Positions 44,857 through 53,103 of a DNA stretch of 64,000 nt are shown piece after piece; position 1 is the stretch's first letter, and every line of letters begins with the position of its first letter. The notes beneath the pieces are model-generated. The model saw only the letters and a list, made by a program, of their open reading frames with translations, ran no database searches and had not been told where the DNA came from. The translations under genes and the position numbers were made by a program. Origin of the DNA: an uncultured Clostridia bacterium. GTDB lineage: Bacteria; Bacillota; Clostridia; Christensenellales; Borkfalkiaceae. The stretch lies in assembly GCA_947631465.1 (NCBI GenBank), contig CANRLK010000002.1:1-64000 (forward strand), in the 5' to 3' direction.

Positions 44857-45477
44857 ATGGAAAGAGGAAAGTTCATCGTTTTCGAGGGCACGGACGGCAG
44901 CGGAAAGAGTACGCAGGCGAAAATGCTCTCCAAATATCTTGCGGGGAAGAAGATCCCCTGCTATCTCACTTTCGAGCCGACCGACTCGTTCGTGGGCGCT
45001 TTTTTGCGCGCGATCATGAGCGGCAGAGCCGAAACGGACGAGTATACGATCGCCGCGCTCTTTGCCGCGGACAGGCTCGACCACATCCAAAACAACGTCA
45101 ACGGCATCCAAAAGAAGCTCGAAGAGGGGACTTGGGTCATTTGCGACAGGTATTATTTCTCTTCCTTTGCCTATAACGGCGGGCAAGCCGACCTCGATTG
45201 GGTCATCAGTCTCAACCTTCCCGCCATAAAAATGCTCCCGCCCGACCTTACGGTCTTTCTCGATCTTCCCCCCGAAGAGGGCATGGCGCGCGTTTTGCGC
45301 CGCGGCGAGACCGAACGGTATGAGACGCTCGAAAAACAGCGGAATATCCGAAATAAGTTCTTCGACGTTTTCGCCCGCTTCCCCGAGGAAAAGGTCAAGA
45401 TCGTAAAGAGCGAGCCCGACAAAAATACGACGCACGGCAAGATCTGCGCGCTCATCGAAGAGGAGTTTCACATTTAA
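44857..45477 (+). CDS. tmk: Thymidylate kinase
   Basis: A 206-aa enzyme that phosphorylates dTMP to dTDP. The P-loop is VFEGTDGSGKST; DRYYFSSFAY is the substrate-binding DRY motif. The ATG at 44857 fits the start of homology; an upstream ATG overlaps the -10 box and cannot be used. It heads the translation-related operon tmk-rimM-trmD-rbgA-rnhB-yraN; rimM starts inside its stop codon (TAATG). Confidence 0.94.
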   Translation: MERGKFIVFEGTDGSGKSTQAKMLSKYLAGKKIPCYLTFEPTDSFVGAFLRAIMSGRAETDEYTIAALFAADRLDHIQNNVNGIQKKLEEGTWVICDRYYFSSFAYNGGQADLDWVISLNLPAIKMLPPDLTVFLDLPPEEGMARVLRRGETERYETLEKQRNIRNKFFDVFARFPEEKVKIVKSEPDKNTTHGKICALIEEEFHI

Positions 45478-45977
45478 TGGAGAACATGCTTCCGATCGGA
45501 CTTATCACAAAGCCGCAGGGGATCCGCGGCGAGGTCAAGGTCAAGTCGTATTTGGACGACGCAGAGGGCTTCCGCCTCATCAAGCGGGTTTTTTTGGACG
45601 GCGAAGAGAAGAAGGTGCTCTCCGTTCGGACGGGCGCGGGCGCGGTGTTTTTGGGGCTCGGCGGCGTGTTCGACCGCAACGCCGCGGAACTTCTGCGCGG
45701 AAAAGAACTACTCATCCCGCGCGAGGAAGCCCCCGACCCCGGGGAAGGCAGGTATTATATCGCCGACCTTCTCGGCATGCGGGTCTTTTCGGAAGAGGGG
45801 GAACTTCTCGGCGTTTTGAAGGAGATCCGTCCCTCGTCCGCGGACGTATATACCATCGAAAAGGACGGCAAGGAGATCATGTTCCCCGCCGTCAAGGGCC
45901 TGATTGAAAAGATCGATCTCGGCGAAAACAAGATGGTCGTTTTCAAAAAACGGTTTGAGGAAGTGGCAGTTTTATGA
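45477..45977 (+). CDS. rimM: 16S rRNA maturation factor RimM
   Basis: A 166-aa protein that binds S19 and helps mature the 30S head. The N-terminal barrel starts IGLITKPQGIRGEVKVKSY; the C-terminal PRC barrel holds YYIADLLGMRVF and MFPAVKGLIEKIDL. GAGGAG lies in the end of tmk. The last four bases overlap trmD (ATGA). Confidence 0.95.
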   Translation: MENMLPIGLITKPQGIRGEVKVKSYLDDAEGFRLIKRVFLDGEEKKVLSVRTGAGAVFLGLGGVFDRNAAELLRGKELLIPREEAPDPGEGRYYIADLLGMRVFSEEGELLGVLKEIRPSSADVYTIEKDGKEIMFPAVKGLIEKIDLGENKMVVFKKRFEEVAVL

Positions 45978-46642
45978 AGATCACCATTTTGACCCTCTTT
46001 CCCGAGATGTTCGCGCCGCTGTTTGAAAGTATCGTGGGACGGGGCGTGAAAGAGGGGAAACTTTCGATCGAGCTCGTCAATATCCGCGACTATACCGAAA
46101 ACAAGCAGAAGAAGTGCGACGACTATCCCTTCGGCGGGGGCGCGGGGCTCGTGATGACCGCCCAGCCCGTCGGCAGCGCGATCGAAGCCGTAGACCCTCT
46201 TCATAAGGCGCGCCGCATCTATCTTTCGCCCAAGGGCAAGGTCTTTCGGCAGGAAATGGTCTATTCCCTCGCCGAAGAGGAACACCTTCTGCTCCTTTGC
46301 GGGCATTATGAGGGCATCGATCAGCGGGCGATCGACCTCTTCATCGACGAGGAACTCTCGATCGGCGATTATGTGCTGACGGGAGGGGAACTTCCCGCCA
46401 TGGTCGTTGCGGACTGCGTGGCGCGCTATGTGGACGGCGTGCTCTCCCCCGAGAGCCTCGTCCAGGAGAGTTTTTCGGAGAATTTGCTCGAATATCCCCA
46501 CTACACCCGTCCCGTCGAGTACCGCGGCTTGAAAGTGCCCGAGGTCCTTCGGAGCGGCAACCACGCGAAGATCGACGCCTGGCGGCGGGAACAATCCCTT
46601 TTGATCACCCAAAAGAACCGTCCCGATCTCTTGAAAAAATAG
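45974..46642 (+). CDS. trmD: tRNA (guanine-37-N1)-methyltransferase
   Basis: A 222-aa SPOUT-fold enzyme that methylates G37 of tRNAs, preventing frameshifts. TLFPEMFAPLFESIVGRG, DYPFGGGAGLVM and the knot segment SIGDYVLTGGELPAMVV are present. It normally precedes rplS (L19), which is missing here; the next gene is rbgA. Confidence 0.97.
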   Translation: MKITILTLFPEMFAPLFESIVGRGVKEGKLSIELVNIRDYTENKQKKCDDYPFGGGAGLVMTAQPVGSAIEAVDPLHKARRIYLSPKGKVFRQEMVYSLAEEEHLLLLCGHYEGIDQRAIDLFIDEELSIGDYVLTGGELPAMVVADCVARYVDGVLSPESLVQESFSENLLEYPHYTRPVEYRGLKVPEVLRSGNHAKIDAWRREQSLLITQKNRPDLLKK

Positions 46643-46654
46643 AGGCAGAAAAAA

Positions 46655-47518
46655 TTGAAAAACATCCAATGGTATCCCGGGCACATGGCGAAGGCGATGC
46701 GGCTCATGGAGGAAAACTTAAAACTGTGCGACGCGCTCGTGTGCGTGCTCGACGCGCGCGCGCCCGCCTCGTCCTATAATCCCAATCTCACCCGTCTTGC
46801 GGGCGCAAAGCCCGTCTTGTATCTTCTGAACAAGAGCGACCTCGCATCCTCCGCGGCGGGCGAGCTGTGTGCGCGCCTCGTGCGGGACAACAAGCCCGCA
46901 TTGCTTCTTTCCGCATCCAGCGGGAATGCGTCCCGTCTTTTGAAGAGCGCGATGGAGAGTCTCGCCTCGGAAAAAGCCAAAAGGCTCGCCGAAAAGGGGA
47001 GCAAAAAACCCGTGCGGTTTTTGATCACGGGCGTGCCGAACACGGGAAAGAGCACGATCATCAACGTCCTCGCGGGCGGGAAAAAGGCGCAGGTCGGCGA
47101 CAAGGCGGGCGTGACAAAGACCAAACAGTGGGTGCGCTGCGGCTCGTTCGAGCTCATGGATACCCCCGGCGTCATGCCCCCGTCTTTGACCAACCAGACG
47201 CTCGCAAGAAGGCTCGCCTATCTCGGCTGTATCAACGACGAGATCCTGTCCTTCGACGAGATCGCCCTCGCCCTGCTTTCCGATCTGGCGCAAAAATACC
47301 CCGAAAGCCTCCAAGCGCGCTACGGGATCGAGGGCGGCGAGCCGCTCGAAATGCTCGAAAAGCTCTGTCTTGCGCGCGGATTCCTTTTGAAGGGCAAGGA
47401 GTACGACTTCGAACGCGCAGAGCGCGCGCTCTTGGACGATCTGAGAAAGGGAAGGCTCGGAAAGGTCTGTTTCGACGGGGCGGACGATCTCAAAGAAGTG
47501 GGGCTTTTATCATCATAA
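46655..47518 (+). CDS. rbgA: Ribosome biogenesis GTPase RbgA/YlqF
   Basis: A 287-aa circularly permuted GTPase for 50S maturation. The order of motifs is permuted: NKSD (G4) before the P-loop GVPNTGKSTIIN (G1) and DTPG (G3). It starts IQWYPGHMAKA. The start codon is TTG at 46655 with GAGG upstream; the next ATG lies after conserved residues. The C-terminal helical domain is somewhat short. Confidence 0.94.
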   Translation: MKNIQWYPGHMAKAMRLMEENLKLCDALVCVLDARAPASSYNPNLTRLAGAKPVLYLLNKSDLASSAAGELCARLVRDNKPALLLSASSGNASRLLKSAMESLASEKAKRLAEKGSKKPVRFLITGVPNTGKSTIINVLAGGKKAQVGDKAGVTKTKQWVRCGSFELMDTPGVMPPSLTNQTLARRLAYLGCINDEILSFDEIALALLSDLAQKYPESLQARYGIEGGEPLEMLEKLCLARGFLLKGKEYDFERAERALLDDLRKGRLGKVCFDGADDLKEVGLLSS

Positions 47519-47520
47519 TT

Positions 47521-48141
47521 ATGGACGAACTGACTTACGAAAGAGAATATTTCCGAAAGGGGAAGAAGGCGGTCGCGGGCGTCGACGAAGTGGGACGAGG
47601 TCCGCTTGCGGGACCCGTCGTGTGCGCCGCGGTCATCTTGCCGCTCGAAGGCGAAGCGCTTTTGAAGGGCGTGGACGACAGCAAAAAGCTCACCAAAAAA
47701 ATGCGCGAGACGCTTGCGCAGAGGATCGAAGAGGTCGCCGTCGCCTATTCGATCGCGGAAGTGGACGAGGAGACGGTGGACAGGATCAACATCTTGCAGG
47801 CGACGCGGCTTTGCATGAAGCGCGCGGTCGAAAATCTAAGCGTGCAGCCCGATATGGTCTTGTCGGACGGGAACATGACGCTCGACGTTCCCTGCGAGCA
47901 GAGGAGCATCGTGAAGGGAGATTCTCTCGTCTGTTCCATCGGCGCGGCGAGCATCCTTGCGAAGGTGTACCGCGATAAGCTCATGGAGGATTACGCAAAG
48001 GAGTATCCTGGATACGGCTTCGAACACAATGCGGGATACGGCACAAAGGAGCATCTCGAAGCGATCAAAGAGAGGGGGATATGCAAAATTCACCGAAAGA
48101 CCTTCGTAAAAAAATATTGGGAAGGCGCGGAGAAGACCTGA
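47521..48141 (+). CDS. rnhB: Ribonuclease HII
   Basis: A 206-aa enzyme that cuts RNA in RNA-DNA hybrids and at misincorporated ribonucleotides. The first catalytic motif is AGVDEVGRGPLAGPVV; the later acidic residues are in VLSDGNM and in the VYRDKLMEDYAKEYPGYGF segment. It starts two bases after rbgA with no own binding site, so coupling is likely. It overlaps yraN by 61 bases in another frame. Confidence 0.94.
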   Translation: MDELTYEREYFRKGKKAVAGVDEVGRGPLAGPVVCAAVILPLEGEALLKGVDDSKKLTKKMRETLAQRIEEVAVAYSIAEVDEETVDRINILQATRLCMKRAVENLSVQPDMVLSDGNMTLDVPCEQRSIVKGDSLVCSIGAASILAKVYRDKLMEDYAKEYPGYGFEHNAGYGTKEHLEAIKERGICKIHRKTFVKKYWEGAEKT

Positions 48142-48443
48142 CCAAAAAATATCTCGAAAAGCGGGGGTATAAGATCGTGGAGCGCAACTTTTCGACCCCG
48201 TTCGGCGAGGCGGACATCATCGCCGAAAAGGGGGGGATCTTGTGCTTTGTCGAGGTCAAGACGCGGAGCGGGGACGGCTTCGGCAAGCCCTTCGAGGCGG
48301 TGGACGCGCGAAAGCAGGAGCGGTATCGTAAGATCGCGGCGTTTTATCTTGCGGGCGTTTTCAAAGAGGAACGGGAATGCCGCTTCGACGTTTCGAGCGT
48401 CGAAAACGGAAAAATCGAGTACATCGAGGACGCATTTCAATAA
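48081..48443 (+). CDS. YraN-like putative endonuclease, UPF0102
   Basis: A 120-aa protein with the restriction-endonuclease-like fold of UPF0102: GRRGEDLTKKYLEKRGYKIVE, then FGEADIIAEKGGILCFVEVKTRS, which holds the D-x-EVK type catalytic residues. The cellular role is uncertain; it is commonly next to rnhB. GAGAGGGG lies within rnhB. The 61-base overlap with rnhB is long but each frame shows family conservation. Confidence 0.9.
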   Translation: MQNSPKDLRKKILGRRGEDLTKKYLEKRGYKIVERNFSTPFGEADIIAEKGGILCFVEVKTRSGDGFGKPFEAVDARKQERYRKIAAFYLAGVFKEERECRFDVSSVENGKIEYIEDAFQ

Positions 48444-48482
48444 AAATTTCTCAAAAAACGGGAAAATCGCTTGAAAAAACGA

Positions 48483-48511
48483 TTGACAAGCCCCTTCAAA
48501 TGTGTTACACT
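48483..48511 (+). promoter_or_regulatory. Promoter of rpmG-secE-nusG
   Basis: TTGACA (48483-48488), 17 bases, TACACT (48506-48511). Confidence 0.8.
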
Positions 48512-48560
48512 TTTGATACGCACCTGAGGGGTGTAAATTTTTTTATGGAGTTTTTACGCA

Positions 48561-48725
48561 ATGGCTGTTAAATCCACGAGGCTCAAAGTGACCTTCGAAT
48601 GCACCGAATGCAAGAACAGAAACTACGACAGCTTCAAGAACAAGCGGAACGATCCCGACCGTTTGGAGCTCAAAAAGTATTGTCCCACCTGCAAGAAGCA
48701 TACGCTGCACAAAGAATCCAAGTAA
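48561..48725 (+). CDS. rpmG: 50S ribosomal protein L33
   Basis: A 54-aa protein, [20 protein letters not shown] at the start. Both CxxC pairs of the zinc ribbon are present (CTEC and CPTC), so it is the zinc-binding form. GGAG lies ten bases before the ATG. It leads secE and nusG, the usual order in Firmicutes. Confidence 0.95.
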   Translation: MAVKSTRLKVTFECTECKNRNYDSFKNKRNDPDRLELKKYCPTCKKHTLHKESK

Positions 48726-48758
48726 AACGCGCGAAAAGGGCGCACGGAGAAAATAATC

Positions 48759-49064
48759 ATGGCAAAGTCGAAAGAAGTTCTCGAAGAGGAGAACAAAGGT
48801 AAAAACGTCGAAAAAAAGAACAAGAAGCCCGAAAAGGACAAGAACAAGAAGCCCAACTTCTTCGTTCGGATGGGCAGGAAGATCAAAGAGACGTTCATGG
48901 AACTCAAACGGGTCACCTGGCCCACACTTCCGCAGGCGCTCAAAGCGACGGGCGTCGTAATTGTCATCGTGCTCATTTTCCTTGTCGTTGTCACGGGCGT
49001 GAATTTCGGATTTTCCAAGCTCCTCGAACTTCTCTCGGGACTTGGCACTGACTTAGGAGCATAA
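48759..49064 (+). CDS. secE: Preprotein translocase subunit SecE
   Basis: A 101-aa protein. The conserved ELKRVTWPTLPQALKAT amphipathic segment precedes a single membrane helix. The N-terminal 35 residues are an unusually long Lys/Glu/Asn extension. It clamps SecY in the Sec translocon. ACGGAG precedes the start; nusG follows after three bases. Confidence 0.96.
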   Translation: MAKSKEVLEEENKGKNVEKKNKKPEKDKNKKPNFFVRMGRKIKETFMELKRVTWPTLPQALKATGVVIVIVLIFLVVVTGVNFGFSKLLELLSGLGTDLGA

Positions 49065-49067
49065 GGT

Positions 49068-49634
49068 ATGGCGACGGACGACACCCAGCCCAAGTGGTAC
49101 ATCCTGCATACTTACTCGGGATACGAATCGATGGTAAAGGACTCGCTCCTGCGGCTCATCGAAAACAATAACCTCGGCGACAGCATCGTAGACGTCAAGA
49201 TCCCCACCGAACAGACCATCGAGGAAAAGGCAAACGGCAAGAAAAAGGTCGTCGAACGGAAGCTGCTTCCCTGCTATGTGTTCATCAAGATGATCTACTC
49301 CAACCAGATCTGGTATCTGGTCACCAATACCCGCGGCGTCACGGGCTTTGTCGGTCCGCAGGGCAGACCCATTCCCATGAAGGACGAGGAGATCCGCAAA
49401 ATGCGTCTCGAAGAGTATGTGACGGACGCGGATTTCAAGGCGGGGGACAGGGTCTCCATCGACAACGGTCCTTTGGAGGGCTTCCTCGGCACGATCGCCT
49501 CGGTCAACGACGAGCAGCAGCGCGCCAAGGTCGAGATCGTCATGTTCGGCAGAAAACAGGAAGTCGAAGTCGAGTATATCCAGATGACCAAGCTCTCGGA
49601 TACCGCAGTCGTTTCCGAAGAGCAGGAAGAATAA
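49068..49634 (+). CDS. nusG: Transcription elongation/termination factor NusG
   Basis: A 188-aa protein. The NGN domain contains WYILHTYSGYE and VTNTRGVTGFVGP; the C-terminal KOW motif is AGDRVSIDNGPLEGFLGTIASV. It binds RNA polymerase and couples it to ribosomes or Rho. AGGAG precedes the start. Confidence 0.97.
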   Translation: MATDDTQPKWYILHTYSGYESMVKDSLLRLIENNNLGDSIVDVKIPTEQTIEEKANGKKKVVERKLLPCYVFIKMIYSNQIWYLVTNTRGVTGFVGPQGRPIPMKDEEIRKMRLEEYVTDADFKAGDRVSIDNGPLEGFLGTIASVNDEQQRAKVEIVMFGRKQEVEVEYIQMTKLSDTAVVSEEQEE

Positions 49635-49732
49635 TAATTTTGCGAAAGCCGTGCAAAAAAGCACGTTTTCGATAGAAGTGGAAGGCGGAAAAATCCAAAA
49701 CGAGCCGCCGATAAAACCACAAAGGAGATCAA

Positions 49733-50158
49733 ATGGCAAAGAAGATCACAGCAGTCGTGAAGTTACAGCTTCCCGCAGGCAAAGCCACGCCCGGTCCTCC
49801 CGTCGGTTCGACGTTAGGTCCTCACGGGATCAACATCCCAGGCTTTACCAAAGAGTTTAACGCAAAGACGGCAAGCCAGGAGGGATTGATCATCCCCGTC
49901 GTTATGACGATCTATGCGGACCGTTCGTTCACGTTCGTCTTAAAGACGCCGCCCGCGCCCGTTCTCATCAAGAAGGCGCTCGGGCTCGAAACGGCGAGCG
50001 CGACCCCGAACAAGGTCAAGGTCGGCAAACTCACCAAGGCGCAAGTCGAAGAGATCGCAAAGACCAAACTGCCCGATCTCAACTGCACCACGCTCGAAAG
50101 CGCGGTCAGCATGATCAAGGGCACGGCGCGCAGCATGGGCGTCACGGTCGAGGAATAA
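49733..50158 (+). CDS. rplK: 50S ribosomal protein L11
   Basis: A 141-aa protein with the N-terminal [20 protein letters not shown] and the rRNA-binding C-terminal domain ending in [12 protein letters not shown]. It forms the GTPase-associated stalk base. AAAGGAG precedes the start. The 98-base leader after nusG holds a small hairpin (GTGC-A6-GCAC). Confidence 0.98.
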   Translation: MAKKITAVVKLQLPAGKATPGPPVGSTLGPHGINIPGFTKEFNAKTASQEGLIIPVVMTIYADRSFTFVLKTPPAPVLIKKALGLETASATPNKVKVGKLTKAQVEEIAKTKLPDLNCTTLESAVSMIKGTARSMGVTVEE

Positions 50159-50171
50159 GGAGGTAGATGCG

Positions 50172-50861
50172 ATGAAACAAGGCAAGAAATACGCGGAAAG
50201 CCTCAAATCTTACGACCGCAGCAAACAATACGAAACCAATGAAGCGATCGGGCTCGTCCTTCAAAATGCGAAGGCGAAGTTCGATGAGACGATCGAGCTC
50301 CATGTACGGCTCGGCATCGACCCGAGACAGGCAGACCAGCAAGTCCGCGGCGTGCTCGTTCTTCCGAACGGCACGGGCAAGACGAAGCGGGTGCTCGTCA
50401 TTGCCAAGGGCGAGCGTGCAGACGCGGCGCAGGCGGCAGGCGCGGACTATGTCGGCGCGGAAGAGATGATCCAAAAGATCCAGACCGAGAATTGGTTCGA
50501 CTTCGACGCGATGATCACGACTCCCGACATGATGGGCGTGGTCGGACGTATCGGCCGCTTGCTCGGACCGAAGGGACTCATGCCCAACCCCAAGTCGGGC
50601 ACGGTCACGATGGACGTCGCGAAAGCGGTCGCGGAAGTGAAAGCAGGTAAGGTCGAGTACAGACTCGACAAGACGGCAATCATCCACTGCCCGATCGGCA
50701 AGAAGAGCTTCGGACCTGAAAAGATCGCCGAGAACTTCAACGCACTGATGGAAGCGATCGTCAAGGCGAAGCCCGCGGCGGCAAAGGGACAGTATTTGAA
50801 GAGCGTCACGCTCACGAGCACGATGGGCCCCGGCGTGAAAGTAAATTATTCGAAGATGTAA
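50172..50861 (+). CDS. rplA: 50S ribosomal protein L1
   Basis: A 229-aa protein. [21 protein letters not shown] is the L1 signature. L1 binds 23S rRNA at the E-site stalk and in many bacteria represses its own rplK-rplA message. It follows rplK by 13 bases with AAGGAGG. Confidence 0.98.
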   Translation: MKQGKKYAESLKSYDRSKQYETNEAIGLVLQNAKAKFDETIELHVRLGIDPRQADQQVRGVLVLPNGTGKTKRVLVIAKGERADAAQAAGADYVGAEEMIQKIQTENWFDFDAMITTPDMMGVVGRIGRLLGPKGLMPNPKSGTVTMDVAKAVAEVKAGKVEYRLDKTAIIHCPIGKKSFGPEKIAENFNALMEAIVKAKPAAAKGQYLKSVTLTSTMGPGVKVNYSKM

Positions 50862-50868
50862 AAATCGC

Positions 50869-50897
50869 TTGACAGCGAACGAAAAAGCTGTTACAAT
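50869..50897 (+). promoter_or_regulatory. Promoter of rplJ-rplL
   Basis: TTGACA (50869-50874), 17 bases, TACAAT (50892-50897). Confidence 0.85.
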
Positions 50898-50903
50898 CAA
50901 AAA

Positions 50904-51060
50904 CGTAAATTTCAAGCCGCAGAAAGCGGGTGCGACCTATCAAGGTTGCTCAATTTCCCGCCGAGGCAAGGAAAGGTTCTTTTTGCAATGAAAGAAGTTC
51001 TCCGCGCCGTTTCTGCGACGCGGAGTTTTTATTCGGGCTGTTTACGGCCTTCAAGGAGGA
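50904..51060 (+). promoter_or_regulatory. Ribosomal protein L10 leader
   Basis: The untranslated region before rplJ has the L10-leader look: CGCAGAAAGCGGGTGCGA, then a matching CCCGCCGAGG, then a hairpin (CTCCGCG with CGCGGAG, about 51000-51026) followed by TTTTTATT, which is an intrinsic attenuator. In the known family the L10-(L12)4 complex binds the leader and represses. An ORF running through it in frame with rplJ is not needed. Confidence 0.8.
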
Positions 51061-51065
51061 ACATA

Positions 51066-51563
51066 ATGTCGGAAAATTTCGAAGCAAAGAAAGCCGTCGT
51101 CGAAGAGATCAAGGAAAAGATCAACAGCAGTAAGTCCGTGATCCTTGCAAAGTACGAGCGGCTGACGGTCAAGGAAGTAACGGACCTGAGAAACCGTTTC
51201 CGCGCGATCTCCTGCGAATACAAGGTGTATAAAAACACGCTTGTGCGCAAGGCGTTCGAGGAACTCGGCGTGGCGGGGTTCGACAACGACTTAAAGGATG
51301 CGACGGCGTTTATTTTCTGTCCCGACGAGACGAGCGGATGCTCTGCGCTTGCCAAGGCGGTGAAGGAAAATCCGCCGCTCACGGACAAGATCATCCCGAA
51401 ATGCGGCTATGTGAGCGGAGCTTATGTGGACGCGGAGGGGATCAAGAAACTCGCGGCGATCCCTTCGAGAGAGGTATTGCTCGCAAAGATGCTCGGCTGC
51501 TTGCAGTCGCCCATCGCAAATCTCGCGTATGTACTCGGCGCGATCGCAAAGAACAAAGAGTAA
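51066..51563 (+). CDS. rplJ: 50S ribosomal protein L10
   Basis: A 165-aa stalk protein: KAVVEEIKEKINSSKSVILAKYERLTV and KVYKNTLVRKAFEELG at the N-terminus, and a C-terminal helix that carries L7/L12 dimers. AAGGAGG precedes the ATG at 51066; the open frame to 50946 is leader sequence. Confidence 0.97.
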   Translation: MSENFEAKKAVVEEIKEKINSSKSVILAKYERLTVKEVTDLRNRFRAISCEYKVYKNTLVRKAFEELGVAGFDNDLKDATAFIFCPDETSGCSALAKAVKENPPLTDKIIPKCGYVSGAYVDAEGIKKLAAIPSREVLLAKMLGCLQSPIANLAYVLGAIAKNKE

Positions 51564-51593
51564 CCATCAAAAATTTATCGGAGGAAAGAAAAA

Positions 51594-51971
51594 ATGGATA
51601 TTCAGAAATTGATCGAAGAAGTAAAGGCTATGACGGTCGTCGAGCTCAACGACCTTGTGAAGGCGCTGGAAGAGGAGTTCGGCGTCAGCGCGGCAGCACC
51701 CGTGGCAGTTGCGGGCGGCGTGGCAGGCGGTGCGGCGGAAGCTGCTCCCCAAGAAGAGGAAAAGACCGAGTTCGACGTCGTGCTCAAAGAGATCGGACCC
51801 AACAAGATCGGCGTCATCAAGGCGGTCCGCGAATTTACGGGTCTCGGGCTTGCGGAAGCGAAGAAGGCGGTCGAGAGCCTTGGCGTGTTGAAGGAAGCTG
51901 TTCCGAAGGCGGACGCGGAAGCGGCGCTTGCAAAGCTCAAAGAAGCGGGCGCAGTCGCAGAACTCAAATAA
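51594..51971 (+). CDS. rplL: 50S ribosomal protein L7/L12
   Basis: A 125-aa protein: N-terminal dimerisation part, Ala/Gly-rich hinge (about residues 35-55) and the C-terminal factor-binding domain [26 protein letters not shown] precedes the start. rpoB, the usual next gene, is absent; a terminator follows instead. Confidence 0.98.
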   Translation: MDIQKLIEEVKAMTVVELNDLVKALEEEFGVSAAAPVAVAGGVAGGAAEAAPQEEEKTEFDVVLKEIGPNKIGVIKAVREFTGLGLAEAKKAVESLGVLKEAVPKADAEAALAKLKEAGAVAELK

Positions 51972-51996
51972 GACAAATTCAAAAAAACCGAAAACT

Positions 51997-52026
51997 CTCT
52001 CCTTAGTTTCAAGGAGAGCGTTTTTT
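51997..52026 (+). terminator. Terminator after rplL
   Basis: An 8-bp stem (51997-52004 with 52011-52018), then CG and six T. Confidence 0.9.
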
Positions 52027-52089
52027 GCATTTTTCGGGGAAATAATCGCTCTGAAAAGGGCAAATTCGTTGAAAAACCCGCAAAAGCAC

Positions 52090-52118
52090 TTGACGGAAAG
52101 ACAAATACAGGGTAAAAT
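52090..52118 (+). promoter_or_regulatory. Promoter of cyclophilin-like lipoprotein
   Basis: TTGACG (52090-52095), 17 bases, TAAAAT (52113-52118). Confidence 0.75.
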
Positions 52119-52157
52119 AAAGACAAAGGATCTCTTTTTTGAAAAAGGAGGAATTTT

Positions 52158-53027
52158 ATGAAGAAGCTGAAACGGTTTTTCGCGGTGGCGGGTGCGACGG
52201 TCTTTTCCGCGCTCGCGGCGCTCGCCATGACGGCTTGCGATACCAAATATCCCGAGATCACGATCACCTATGAGTTCAACGGCAACCGTTACGAGGTGGA
52301 ATATACGCTTTCCCGCGAGGGCGCGCCCCAGACCGTGCAGCACTTTATCGAGCTCGCGGACGCGGGCTATTACGACGGCACGGTCATCCACGATTATAAA
52401 AATTCAGGCTATCTCTTCGGCGGCGGATATACCCTCGGCGACCACGGCGAGCTCGTCGAAAAGGACTACTTTTCCGAAGTGAAAAAGCTCGAACAGGAGA
52501 AGGGCATCACCTTCACGCAGTCCGTTTTCGAGGATTCGGAGAGCAAGACCCCGCTCTATACCGTGCGCGGCGAGTTCGATAAGAACGGCGTCAAGAAAAA
52601 TTCCAAGAGCTTGTATCAAAACCGCTCGGGCACGCTCGTCATGTACTATACGGACAAGGGCGAGGACGATTCGAGGGTCTGCACCCTTCGCACCGACGAC
52701 GGGACGTACCAGGACGGCGATCCCTACCGCTACAACAGCGCGACGTCCTTGTTCTATACGACCTTGTCGGGCGCGAGCCTCTACTCGGACACCGAGTATT
52801 GCGCCTTCGGACGGACGAGCGACTATACGCAGATGCAGGCGCTCATCGATGCGATCACCGAGTACGAAGCGTCCCGCGACGAGAACGACCCGCTCTTCTC
52901 GGAAGAGGACGTCATCTTGAACCAATACGACCCGTTTGAGACCGTGAGAAGCGCCAAGATCCCCGCAACGTACAACCTCTCCGATGTTCCGATCACGATC
53001 GTCTCCGTCAAAGTCGATAAGTATTGA
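52158..53027 (+). CDS. Cyclophilin-like lipoprotein
   Basis: A 289-aa protein with a lipoprotein signal (lipobox MTAC, Cys27). The domain from about residue 40 follows the cyclophilin pattern (EGAPQTVQHFIELADAGYYDGTVIH, then GYLFGGGYT), but the catalytic FHR arginine is replaced (VIHDYK) and QGGD is FGGG. It is probably an extracellular, membrane-tethered relative of peptidyl-prolyl isomerases that may bind proline peptides without isomerase activity. AAGGAGG precedes the start. Monocistronic. Confidence 0.8.
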   Translation: MKKLKRFFAVAGATVFSALAALAMTACDTKYPEITITYEFNGNRYEVEYTLSREGAPQTVQHFIELADAGYYDGTVIHDYKNSGYLFGGGYTLGDHGELVEKDYFSEVKKLEQEKGITFTQSVFEDSESKTPLYTVRGEFDKNGVKKNSKSLYQNRSGTLVMYYTDKGEDDSRVCTLRTDDGTYQDGDPYRYNSATSLFYTTLSGASLYSDTEYCAFGRTSDYTQMQALIDAITEYEASRDENDPLFSEEDVILNQYDPFETVRSAKIPATYNLSDVPITIVSVKVDKY

Positions 53028-53050
53028 GAAAATCATCGTAAAACGCATCA

Positions 53051-53077
53051 GCGGCTCATTTTTGAGCCGCTTCATTT
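53051..53077. terminator. Terminator between convergent genes
   Basis: An 8-bp stem (53051-53058 with 53063-53070) with a T loop, followed by TTCATTTT. Confidence 0.8.
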
Positions 53078-53103
53078 TATCTTTGACCGTTATTTTCGCG
53101 TCA

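Noticed and set aside
46867..47520. A 218-residue extension of RNase HII
   Set aside because: It overlaps rbgA in another frame, and rbgA has intact GTPase motifs.
50946..51065. A 40-residue extension of L10
   Set aside because: It lies in the leader RNA with its attenuator hairpin; the real ATG has a perfect ribosome binding site.
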